Below the pieces are notes generated by a model that was not told the DNA's origin, ran no database searches, and saw only the letters and a program-made list of their open reading frames with translations. The position numbers were made by a program, and so were the translations under genes. Shown here in pieces: positions 54,661-64,000 of a stretch of 64,000 nt of DNA. The stretch is taken from assembly GCA_951213105.1 (NCBI GenBank), contig OX578140.1, forward strand, positions 28,478,780 through 28,542,779. The letters run 5' to 3'. The DNA comes from Amaurobius ferox (lineage: Eukaryota > Arthropoda > Arachnida > Araneae > Amaurobiidae). How positions within the stretch are numbered: the stretch's first letter is position 1; every line of letters begins with the position of its first letter.

Positions 54661-55607
54661 CGATTTCTTGTGTACACGATAATTTAAAAAAAAAAATCAT
54701 GAACCTTAATAAAGCAAATGTTTTTATTTCGAAGTATAATTTCTTTAATGGATAACTCCTTTAATGACTCATAATCAGCAATGTTTTTTTTCTGGAAGCA
54801 ATAGTTCTATCGCAATCATGTGCAAACAACATATATCAAAATAAAATGTTAATAAAATTATAAACATTACGCAATGTTTAAAAACTTTATTATCAAATCC
54901 ATCTTATCGAAAAAATTATCATATATGCTACAGGTATACACTTATTTAGAGTAGAAATTTTAGGTGTTATCGATGTATGAAAGAAGTGGTACGAAATAAA
55001 ATGTGAAGTATACTTAAACTCACAGTTTATGTTTTTGTTTGAAAATTCTCAGAAAATTCAAAAATGGAATAATCAATTTTTAACACATTACAACATAGTT
55101 GAAAAGTGTTTATGACTTTGTTCGTTCTCTCTATCTATCTTAATGTCTGTCCGTTCGCACGATAATTGCCATAAAAATAATTTTATCAAAATGAAATTTT
55201 AGTATGTTGTTGAGACAGTCTGTGGCGCATATAGAAATGTAAATGAATAATATCACCCAATTAGTGTTGATTTGAACCCGGGTTGAAAAAGTGATATACA
55301 TTGAACCCTATGGTACACAATTTTCCACACATTTTTTAAGTTAAAATTCACAAATTGCTTCGAAATTTTTTGTAAATATTCAAATTATCCCATAATATAT
55401 ATAAAACAAATTTCAACAAAATATGTTTGGTAGTTTTTAAATTAAAAATTAACATACTAATTACGCCCATATTATATGAAGAGATCAAGTAACCCACTTC
55501 GAAATAAACTGCGATATCCATCTTTTATTCTCAGTATAAAAATCGTGAATTTTAAAGTTCTTTTAAATTTATATTTAGTGTTGCATCCGTCCTAAAACCG
55601 CTTTATT
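54661..55607. other. AT-rich spacer, no gene seen
   Basis: No recognisable feature. Confidence 0.4.
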
Positions 55608-55830
55608 TTTGCTTATTTTCTGTGTATGTATATTCTGCGCCAACGCAATTTCAATATTTTTTAGTTTAAATTATCATCAAATTTTGATTATTTCTACAAC
55701 GAAACTTAATTTTAATGGATGTAGAATGTAAACAAGTGATTATAAGATGTGTTGTAAAAGAATTGCTGAATTTGTTCATTGTAAAATTATTTAACTTTGG
55801 AGTCTGGAATAAAAGCGTGATATAAACGCA
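55608..55830 (+). repeat. Dispersed repeat family B, copy 2
   Basis: Aligns with 1085-1320 (shared blocks are listed there). Confidence 0.55.
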
Positions 55831-56220
55831 TATTTTTGCATATTTCAGACAACCTTGAACATGCATATATCTGGATGTATTTAGTAATAAGTATATAAAT
55901 ATGAAGGAATTAACTGACGGATTAGGTTTAAAAATTGTTAGAAAGCACATTATTTGATCTTTCCGATGATATTAAAATGGAAATGCTGTGAAAATGTTTT
56001 CGATCGATAAGGAACCTATTTGTGTGAACATCGTTCAAAATCGCGCTTCATAGAACATTTAAAGAAGTAATTCCAATTGAAATAAAATAAACTTGATGAG
56101 GTGTATTGTACCGGAAATTCATTTAACCCAGAACGGAATTTCGCGGCTATTTAAACACACACACAGAAAGAAACACCATACTCTTCTATTATATAAAAAG
56201 TAGAATCTGAATTTATTACT
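55831..56220. other. Spacer, no gene seen
   Basis: No recognisable feature apart from a short ACACAC tract near 56155. Confidence 0.4.
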
Positions 56221-56377
56221 TTCCTTATATAATGTATAGGGGAAGTATTGTGACGGAGTCGAAAATTCGAATTCGAGTTTTCGACGGGAGATCACGTTTC
56301 AAGCATCCTTGAATGCAAATCAGACGTTTTTAAGATGATGTGTATGTGTGTGTATGTGTGTGTGTGTGTGTGTGTGT
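56221..56377 (+). repeat. Repeat family C with palindrome and (GT)n microsatellite
   Basis: Contains GGGGAAGTATTGTGACGGA and a 28-bp near-perfect palindrome (56258-56285, core TCGAATTCGA, outer arms GTCGAAAA/TTTTCGAC). Then come CACGTTTCAAGCATCCTTGA and a (GT)n tract at 56342-56377. Confidence 0.7.
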
Positions 56378-56390
56378 CACTGTGGGCCTC

Positions 56391-56530
56391 ATTCTAACGG
56401 TGTATATGCATCGTCCGCATTCTAACAGTGTATATGCATAGTCCGCATTCAAACGGTGTATATGCATTGTCCGCATTCTGACTGTGTATATGCATGGTCC
56501 GCATTCTAACGGTGTATAAACATGGTCCTC
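56391..56530 (+). repeat. 28-bp minisatellite, five copies
   Basis: Units start at 56391, 56419, 56447, 56475 and 56503, each about ATTCTAACGGTGTATATGCA plus a variable base and GTCCGC. The spacing is exactly 28 bp; copies differ at 1-4 positions. Confidence 0.92.
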
Positions 56531-57199
56531 GTTTACCTTGCAAAAATACATACTTGAAATTAAACTATTTTTAAAATTTTCTTGCCACATATGTCATTAA
56601 CTTCCTTCCAGGATGCCTAAAATGTGAAAATTATATCAGAAAAATCATTAATTCGGGAGGTCCTCAGTTTGGTGGGTTCCTCGCAGCGTCCTCGTTTTCC
56701 ACCAAAAACCAACCCGCGTGTGTGTGTGTGTGAAAGGATGTGTGTGCGTGTTGTGTGTCAGTTGGTCTGTGGAGACGATAACTGAAGGACGAATGTATCG
56801 ATTCGATCGAAATTTAGTACAAAAAATTAAAATCCATGAACACTGGAAGCCTATTGTTTTTATACGCAATCGAATGCTCAGAACCCCATAATTTTCGAGT
56901 GAAATTTTGAAAAAATCATCAAAAAATTAAAACATTTAATAAAGTTACGAAAGTAGTCATTTCTTATGTGATTTTTTCTTAGAAAACGATTCACATAAAT
57001 TTTAGAATGCTAGCATGAACCGTTTTCGAGATACTGCACATTTTAAAAAAATAATTATCAAAAAATCATATAAAATAAAAATATATAATACCTATTGTGA
57101 AATATGTTCACTTTTTATAAGTAATATCATGCGATAAATTTGGTGACATCATTCTCGTGGATCTAGCTAGTTCCATTCATGAGAAAATATATTTTAGGT
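56531..57199. other. Spacer with short GT run
   Basis: A GTGTGTGTGTGTG run lies near 56717. No gene seen. Confidence 0.4.
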
Positions 57200-57830
57200 A
57201 ATACTTTTGTATTTGGACGCCAATAGTCATTTTTCTGCTACAAGAATGACTCCTTTCGTCGTCCATAACGCTTCGCGAGATTTTTGCGGAATGTCGCCAA
57301 ATGGGCGACTTTTTAAATGGTTGCCAAGTTAACGAAATTGTCACAAAATTGATAAAAATTATGCTAAATCAATGAAAATGACGACTAGATGAAGAAAGTT
57401 CAATATCTGGGAAAGAACATAAGCGTAGACTATACGAATGACACGTTTCTCCGTCCGTCCATCCGTAAATTTATCGGGAAATTTATCGGGACATCGCCGA
57501 CTTGGCGATTATTTTAAATGTTACAAAACTGCCAAAAGTCGCCAAATTGATAAAAATGACGCCCAATGAGATGTAATGTCTCACAAATTCCGATTTCCGT
57601 CATATGATGGACATGCCTTCTACTATATAAGAAATACTCTTCTCTCTGTTTGTCTGTAACACTTGGTGATGCATTTGGCAAACTTAGTGAATAATTTAGC
57701 AACGTATTGCCAACTTAGCGATTTTTCGTTCCAGATTGGCAAAAATATCGACAAAACTGCAAACATGACGCTAAATTAATGAAAATGACGTTAAATTAAT
57801 GAAAATTACGCCTAATTGATGAGGTAATTA
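57200..57830 (+). repeat. Degenerate repeat family D
   Basis: About three diverged units share a ..GTCGCCAAATTG/GGGCGAC-type motif, then AATTGATAAAAATGACGC or AATTAATGAAAATGACG, and CTCCGTCCGTCCATCCG or CTCTGTTTGTCTGTAAC. Units lie around 57290-57425, 57440-57580 and 57640-57825. No ORF. Confidence 0.5.
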
Positions 57831-58806
57831 AAGTATTTTAATATTTGTACTGTATCGCTTATTGAGGATTCTATCAATATTGATGATTGAAGTTGCGCGA
57901 ATTATAAGTTAATTGAGTAGTTTGAAATAGTTTTACATGTTGTCATCTGGAAAATCTCCAATTGTACAATTCAACAATAAAAACACAACTCCGTGGATCT
58001 AAGACAGTATTTTTTTACTATAAAACTAGTAAATCCATTGCATCATATAAGGAAAGTCATGTGCTGCCCACATCAGATTTTTTTCAGTAGCATTTCTAGT
58101 AATTTAATGTATTTGTAGTCGAAAATATGATTTTTTTATACATTAAAAAACATTAGAATTTATTGTGATATGTTTAAAAAAATATCGTCAGGTTGCTTTT
58201 AAATTAATCACCAGCAAAGAATATAATTGTTTTATACTTTAAAATACCCATGACTGGGAGACAAAACTGCTTGATGATAATTCATATCTCCGTTACACTC
58301 TGAGATATAATTGAATTCTGAATTGTACCGAACTCCATATAAAAAGATAAAAGTTTTATTTAAAGATTATTATATATATTCAAAAACGGCTTTCCATTTC
58401 ACTTAAGCATTTCCCTTTGAATCTTTTGAAAAAAAAATCGAAATAAAAATAAAATGAAAATGGAATAATAGCATTTATGAAGATAAAAACTGAGATTCTA
58501 TTAAAAAGCTTACTATATTTTCTTTTATATTTTGATTGGAAATTTTAATACTTTTATAAAACATGAAATATTAAAACACACTTCGTTTAATAATTCCAAA
58601 TAGTGATTTAAGTACTATTAAACTGTGAACAACTATGCTATGCCAACCACACTCTCTATCCAGGGACTGCAATTTAAATATAGTATTTTTGTATGGAATT
58701 TCAATTAGTAAAGATCAGATTCCTTGTTAATCTCATTTGTAAAGATAAGAGATCTTTGTTGCTTAAATCTAAGCTTTTCTAGCTAAAATGATATAACTCC
58801 AAACGT
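57831..58806. other. AT-rich spacer, no gene seen
   Basis: No recognisable feature. Confidence 0.4.
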
Positions 58807-59318
58807 TGTAGCAATTGCCACAAAAGGGTCTTACGGCCAGGGGCAATAACACACTGATGAAGTTAACTTTTATTGTGCATTTAAGAATATTACAGCAGCT
58901 GGATGCGTAAATAAATATAGACTGATACTAAAACAGACAGTATTGCACATTTCCGTCAATTAGCAAAACATAGATCATTTATAAACTCTGACTGATTCTG
59001 GAGTTATCCTATCTTTAAGTAATCAGTGGAATAGCTATACATCGTTGATGCTCACGCAACTTCTTATTACATCTTAATCTAGTATTGTTCAACAATTGAT
59101 ACTAAATCCTCACAATCATGGTTGTATCAATACTAGTGACAGCTCCATGGACATGCACTTTCCACCCTTCTTCACTCACACATCGACTCGACTCCTAACA
59201 CTCCCAAATAACTTCCGCCAGCCTTTCACCAGAACTCTGCTCTGACTCTTTCGCCAGACTAACTTTCTCACCCACGATCCGCACCCTTCAGGACCTCAAA
59301 ATGTTACTTGACTCGTCA
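58807..59318 (-). repeat. Possible solo LTR remnant
   Basis: A block more GC-balanced than its flanks, starting TGTAGCAATTGCC and ending near GACTCGTCA. On the minus strand it has CACAATAAAAGTTAAC, a plausible poly(A) signal, near what would be its end. No matching second LTR or clear target duplication exists in the window. Confidence 0.3.
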
Positions 59319-59566
59319 ATTGTTCTAGATTACCGATTCAGTCAGAATTTGTTAATATAATGCCAACATGACTTATAACGTAATTGAGGGATATAATAAC
59401 CAAATGCTATATAGATGTCATAATTTTCATAGTAATTAATGCTTTTATATTCTTGATTAAAAGTGCGAGTTTGATTATTTATAGGTTACTTCGTGCTTCG
59501 TTTTATTTTGTAATATTTATTCTAAATAACCAGTTATTTAATACTTTTATAATAAACTAAACGTAT

Positions 59567-60243
59567 TGTGACGAACCCGTCACTTTTTCAAGCCTATTTT
59601 TAGCCATTTCCAGAACTGTTTCAGAGTTCATACACCTTAAGACCGCCTGCATTGCAGTTTTTGGAAAACAAGGCTATAAAACTCTGTCATCACAGTCTGA
59701 TTTCGGAGAAATGCACCCAATTTGAGCCGTCATCAGAGAAGGGAGAACTAATCCCAGAGGGGGGACGTTAGGTGGTCTAGGATGCAGAGCTTGGAAAAAG
59801 ACATTCCAGAGCTTTGTCAGGGTGGTCCTCAGATTTTGGACCAGAATATATACATGAAAGAGACGCTTTTCGGGAGAGGCGAGACAATTTTCGTAGAGAA
59901 AGGTCGCACTTTTGGTGCTCCTGATGCACAGGTTCTCGCCCTCACCGGAATGTTTTCTGTAACCTTTTTGATATTACTTGTCATGCTTTAATAAAAGCTT
60001 ATTTTCTTTAACAACGATGCCTGCTTTATCCAGACTTGGAGAAAGTCGATATTTTCATGATATTTTCACAGATTCGAACTCACGAATTCAGAAGGAAACG
60101 GTTACTGGTATTTAGGTCGGCACATTCCACTTTATGTGCGCGGACCGAAATAACGCTACTGAGTCAACAACCATACAGAGTATCCAGCAGCACTGAATCG
60201 GTATTCATTACAAAAATGATGGCGAACGGAGGAATTCGTTATA
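59567..60243 (+). repeat. 5' LTR of Gypsy-3
   Basis: Starts TGTGACGAA and ends TTCGTTATA, near inverted complements of each other. GTGACG-AACC-CGTCAC at 59568-59583 forms a perfect 6-bp hairpin. It has a TATA box (59675-59681, CTATAAAAC) and AATAAA (59990-59995). It is followed by a primer-binding-like TGGTGGCAGC. Confidence 0.65.
59675..59681 (+). promoter_or_regulatory. TATA box of Gypsy-3 LTR
   Basis: TATAAAA in GGCTATAAAACTCTGTCATCA, positioned well upstream of the AATAAA in the same LTR. Confidence 0.5.
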
Positions 60244-60246
60244 AAA

Positions 60247-60264
60247 TGGTGGCAGCAGGTGAAA
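60247..60264 (+). other. Gypsy-3 primer-binding site
   Basis: TGGTGGCAGCAGGTGAAA lies 3 bp after the proposed LTR end. It differs from the sites of Gypsy-1 and Gypsy-2. Confidence 0.55.
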
Positions 60265-61006
60265 TAATCATGATAATTGGACTGTAAAATACTATCGGAG
60301 TTTGAAACGAATGAAGCGCCTTTGAAATAGAGCTACGAAGCAACACCAGAGAGGTCGATGACCGCACGCAGAATCCGCAGAGAAGGAAGGACTGAATGAT
60401 TTTCCCACCCGCAACCGAAGAAAGTTCTTTTAAGCCCTAGAGTTCCACCAGATCCGCAACCCAACACCCGAGCAACGTCGGAGATCAAAGACCGAAGGAC
60501 AGCAGAGGATCGGAGCGCACGCCGTAAACGAGAGTCCCAACACAGAATTCCGCTCCAATATTCCACAACGAGAGACACCGACGAAAGCTGATATCAACAA
60601 CGGAGGGTGACAGCAGCGAAGGGGTGAGTGACGATTTTTTACTTTTGGTTATTGTGTAACTCAGGATCTTGTAACAAAAAAATAGGAAAGGGGAGCTAGG
60701 AGATCTTTTAATCGAGCTAGAATTTTGACAGGAAAATTGGTTAGCAAAAGCTCGGATTAAACTAATTATATTAGGATTGAGCATTTAAAAAAAAAAAAAA
60801 TATATTGTATGTTTTGTTTAATGCAGAGTAGTTTTGTTTAATATACTGTAAACTTTATAGTAACGCATATTATTTTCATTTAAGACATATTGGTTCATCT
60901 AAGTTTTAAATAGAACTGAATACAGGAATATAGCCTCATTAAGAGACTGGTATAGAAAATATTAATACATTAATTTGCATAAGTATAATTATAATTTTAT
61001 CTCAAT
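60265..61006 (+). other. Gypsy-3 untranslated leader
   Basis: GC-balanced up to about 60620, AT-rich with an A-run at 60787-60800 afterwards. No ORF of note. Confidence 0.5.
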
Positions 61007-63292
61007 ATGGCATTTTTAGCGAAGGCTAGGAAAGCGGATTTGACTAAATTAGCAGCTGAGCTCGTAGAGGTGGTACTACAAAATTCTAAAATCATGGACT
61101 TAAGAAAGTTAATTTTGGAGAGCGCTAGTTATGAGGAAGAATTAATAGAGGGGATGCTGACAGCTATTGTGGCTGAGAGAGTGGAAAAGGAAGAATTAGA
61201 AGCAAAATTAAAATCAGAACGGGAAAGATTAAATTTTGAGAGAGAACAACTGGAGGCTAAAGCAAAATCAGAACGGGAACAATTTGAAGCAAAATTAAGG
61301 AAAGAACAAGAACAGTTTAAGTTAAACTTAGAGTCCCAAGAAAGATTGGAGTTAGAGAAAATTCGGGCCGGTAGTCGTAGCAACACGGAGAGTCCGAATA
61401 TAAACGTAGAGGCAGGGGCGCAGATGAGGTTTCGGACGGTGGAGGAGACGGTCAGGATAATAAGACTGCTAACAGTCAAGGTACCCACACGGTCTGACCA
61501 GTGGGCGTATTTTTTCTCAAGTCTAGAGAGGGCATTCGCTTCTGAGAGCGTACCGCTTGAATTCAGGGCGACAATTTTGTTAAATTTACTGGGGGACAGA
61601 GCAGCGAATTTGCTGACTCAGGTTTCAGAAGAGGAATACGGAAATTATGAGGTAGTAAAAGGAGTTGTATTAGAAAATTTTCAACCTTCGCCTCAGGTAT
61701 GTTTAGAAAAATTCCGGAAAGCGAGCCGTCGGGCGGACGAAAATTTCGTTCAGTTCGCGACTCGGGCGACGTCCATGTGGGACTATTATTGCAAATTAAA
61801 GGGGGCAATGGATTTTGAGACCGTAAACCAATTAGTGGTAGCGGACAAAATTACCCAGGGACTGGACGTCGAGACCTATGCCCATATAGGTATACGGCAA
61901 GGTGATGGGTGGTTTAAGCCCAGGGAACTGGCCAAGGAGTGCGATATGTACTTCGCGGCCAGGGGAAAATCATATGCGGCGTCGGGGCCAGGAAATGGCA
62001 AGGCTAGTGAAAATGAGAAAGAGGAACGGGGTAAATTCCGATCCGAGGGCGAAAGAGCCCGGACAAATATTGGGGGACCCGTAAATGGGGGAAAGAAGGG
62101 TCAATGTTTTTTATGTGGGTCGAAGAACCATTTTAAATGGGACTGTCCTCAAAGGAGGCAGGGAAGGCCGAATGGTACTAAGGACACTAGCCGGAGATGG
62201 GAAGACAGACGCGCGGCTGACCAAAGGGAGGCTCCACGAGTTACTGACCACAGAGTCGTAGCCAGGGTGGATGCAGTTAGGGCGGAGTATCCGGAAGCTA
62301 CGGAGAGGGAACCGCTATGCAAATTAGAGAGGGTACCGGTGAGCGTCGACGGTAAGTTGGCGTGGGCTCTAGTGGATTCGGGCGCGGAAATTACGGTCGT
62401 GAGGAGCGACGTAGCGCCAGGCGAATCGCGGACGGAGGCGGCTATGCGTTTACAAGGAGTATTCGGGCCGGCCGTGGAATGTCCACTGATAAATATCCCT
62501 TTAGGAATGGTCAGGGGGGAGAGCGATAGTGCGCCCCAACAGGAAGTTTTATGCGCGGTCGTGAAGGATATGGTAGAGGAAGTTTGGTTACCGCCACAGG
62601 TAAAGAAGGAATTAGAGGAAAATTCTAGAGCTGGGAAGGCAAACGCCATAGACCCAGGTAGGCGCGAACCGATTCCGGAGGGCGCAAATGAAAGCGAAAC
62701 AGTTTATGAACCCCAGAGAGGGTCAGTTTCGAATTTTGAAGTAGAAGCAGGGGGAGAAGCCGAAAAAAGCGAAAAACTAAAGGAAGCTGAGTTCCCGCAA
62801 TCGCAGATGTCTGCGAAGGAACAAATAAGGTGTGCAAAATTAGAGGAACGAGCCAAGATATGCGGAGGATATGTAGTTTACACCGAAAATATGTTAGGAG
62901 AGAGGGAAGGCCAATTAGTCGTCCCGAAGGTAACCAGGGCGGAAAGGAGGCGACAGGCGAAAGTCAGGCCACTGGAAATTCTTTTGCAACAAGCAGAGAC
63001 CGGGTGGGGCATCCCCGATAGTCAAGAGGTGAATAACGGACAGGTAGATGTACCGGATGGCGAGAGGAAGAATTATCCCAACGAGATTAGGGACCGAGGG
63101 AGTGAAAACGCGAAAACCGAAATGAAGGAGCGAGGACTTTTGGTTTCGAAACGGAAAGCTCCGAGATTCCACGAAAGAGCTTCGGTTCGAGAGTACCCCG
63201 GCAAAAAGATGCGAACCCCTGGCTATGGCAGGAAAGAAGGGGTGGAGAGATACTATGATTCTTCCACACGGTGGAAGAGAGGTATGGGATAG
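61007..63292 (+). CDS. gag: Gypsy-3 Gag-protease polyprotein (761 aa), no RT
   Basis: The start MAFLAKARKADLTKL at the first ATG fits the family. Order: N-terminal helices (1-50); Glu/Lys/Arg coiled coil (55-125); capsid/SCAN-like core (FRKASRRADENFVQFATRA, ~240; CDMYFAARG); CCHC zinc knuckle CFLCGSKNHFKWDCP (~366-380); retropepsin-like ALVDSGAEITVV (~453-464). At about 620 a segment GGYVVYTENMLG..QLVVPKVTRAER resembles the linker or zinc-binding part found further along pol in related elements. The basic C-terminus ends TRWKRGMG. Expected RT, RNase H and integrase are absent. The codon use is GC- and CpG-rich, unlike Gypsy-1 and Gypsy-2. It may be a gag-only derivative, or pol may lie beyond the window. 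Confidence 0.85.
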   Translation: MAFLAKARKADLTKLAAELVEVVLQNSKIMDLRKLILESASYEEELIEGMLTAIVAERVEKEELEAKLKSERERLNFEREQLEAKAKSEREQFEAKLRKEQEQFKLNLESQERLELEKIRAGSRSNTESPNINVEAGAQMRFRTVEETVRIIRLLTVKVPTRSDQWAYFFSSLERAFASESVPLEFRATILLNLLGDRAANLLTQVSEEEYGNYEVVKGVVLENFQPSPQVCLEKFRKASRRADENFVQFATRATSMWDYYCKLKGAMDFETVNQLVVADKITQGLDVETYAHIGIRQGDGWFKPRELAKECDMYFAARGKSYAASGPGNGKASENEKEERGKFRSEGERARTNIGGPVNGGKKGQCFLCGSKNHFKWDCPQRRQGRPNGTKDTSRRWEDRRAADQREAPRVTDHRVVARVDAVRAEYPEATEREPLCKLERVPVSVDGKLAWALVDSGAEITVVRSDVAPGESRTEAAMRLQGVFGPAVECPLINIPLGMVRGESDSAPQQEVLCAVVKDMVEEVWLPPQVKKELEENSRAGKANAIDPGRREPIPEGANESETVYEPQRGSVSNFEVEAGGEAEKSEKLKEAEFPQSQMSAKEQIRCAKLEERAKICGGYVVYTENMLGEREGQLVVPKVTRAERRRQAKVRPLEILLQQAETGWGIPDSQEVNNGQVDVPDGERKNYPNEIRDRGSENAKTEMKERGLLVSKRKAPRFHERASVREYPGKKMRTPGYGRKEGVERYYDSSTRWKRGMG

Positions 63293-64000
63293 CAGAAGGC
63301 AGAACCCAGAAAGGGGGGGAGGGGGAGATGTGTTTTGAAAGTGGGTCAGAGCATATTCCTCCAGGCTGGGAACCGCAACCCCCAGCTGATTGAAGCAGGG
63401 GGAAGGAGCGAGGAGGAGAAGAGACGTTAGTTTCGATATCGCAGAGAGTTTTACGTGAAAGCGGAACGGAGGGAGAATTAGTTCCGATTTTATGTATAGG
63501 TGTTTATGTTTACCGGAGTGGTTATGTGTAGTAGTGTACAAATATTGCATGAGTGTATTTTATATTAGTGTACTGATTTTATGGTTTATGGGATTTTCTT
63601 TTATTAGAAACTTTTATATAATAGTGTACAAATTCTACCGGAGTGGTTATATATTTAGGGTACGGTTTTTTTTTCTTACCGGAGTGTAGGGAGAGATTAC
63701 AGTGTAGACGGTTCTAAAGGAACTGGGAATTATTTAGGAAGATAGATTAGGTAAACTCATTGATGACATTATAGATAGGTACTGATAGGATGAATAAGTG
63801 TAGGATTTATATAGTATAAATTTGATAGAAGATTTTTTGAATGGTTAATTTATGTAAAGATATATGTGTTGGGTAGTGTAATATTAGATTATCTATTAGT
63901 GTTTATGGTAGTTGTTTTTTTTGGTTTGCTTGTGATATTATATTATTTGGCTGGGAATTCTGGGAGAGTTTTAATGTTGCAATGGAAGTATATAATATGA
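63293..64000 (+). other. Tail of Gypsy-3: purine tract then T/G-rich repeats
   Basis: AAAGGGGGGAGGGGGAGA at about 63318-63335 looks like a polypurine tract and is followed by TGTG. The sequence after it does not match the LTR at 59567-60243. Further right, TACCGGAGTGGTTAT-like words occur near 63511, 63637 and 63679. No RT motif appears before the window end. Confidence 0.45.

Noticed and set aside
56330..56590. 86-codon minus frame with repeated YTVRMR/IHRLNAD-like peptides
   Set aside because: It is translation of the 28-bp minisatellite, whose unit is not a multiple of three; the peptide repeats are a by-product.
62149..62649. 166-codon minus frame
   Set aside because: Antisense shadow of the Gypsy-3 Gag-protease ORF.

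Overview
The window looks like gene-poor, repeat-dense nuclear DNA from a chelicerate, most likely an orb-weaver spider (Araneidae). I infer this from AT-rich spacer DNA, the mix of Tc1/mariner relics with large Ty3/Gypsy elements, and a Gypsy gag opening MAFLAKARKADL, a start I associate with araneid spider retroelements. I found no host gene I can defend, no intact tRNA or rRNA gene, and no CRISPR, operon or other prokaryotic feature. Almost everything recognisable is a transposable element or a simple or tandem repeat.

Layout. 0-10 kb: dispersed repeat A, a broken plus-strand LINE (2.1-5.3 kb), a perfect 377-bp direct repeat pair, and a tandem pair of ~350-bp units that each carry a TATA box. 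9-18 kb: four minus-oriented, variably 5'-truncated copies of a tRNA-derived SINE (39 bp to full length), two with clear target-site duplications. 15-22 kb: three dead minus-strand Tc1/mariner relics of different families. 23.6-24.4 kb: an unusual 856-bp unit with 45-bp inverted termini enclosing a decayed GIY-YIG endonuclease fragment, probably Penelope-like.

25.1-38.8 kb is a nested insertion. A Tc1 element with TA duplications received a 12.2-kb Gypsy element (Gypsy-1, plus strand, 1436-bp LTRs with about 3 differences) four bases inside its terminal inverted repeat, leaving a CACT duplication. 40.2-52.0 kb is a second nested insertion. A different Tc1 relic is split inside its transposase by a 10.4-kb Gypsy element (Gypsy-2, minus strand, 1206-bp LTRs with about 6 differences) with a TAGG duplication. 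Joining the Tc1 flanks restores its reading frame. Gypsy-1 and Gypsy-2 are sister families. Both have intact protease, reverse transcriptase, RNase H and integrase motifs. Both lack a CCHC zinc knuckle and carry an Arg/Asn/Tyr/Phe-rich region instead. Each has one break between gag and pol.

52-59.5 kb holds mostly old spacer with repeat families B, C and D, a GT microsatellite, a 28-bp minisatellite and a possible solo LTR. 59.6-64 kb starts a third, unrelated Gypsy-type element: LTR, primer-binding site, leader and a 761-codon gag-protease ORF with a real zinc knuckle but no RT. The window ends before its right end is resolved.

The elements interact only as layers: old Tc1 copies are landing sites for young Gypsy insertions and for SINEs. 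LTR similarity says the two complete Gypsy insertions are recent.
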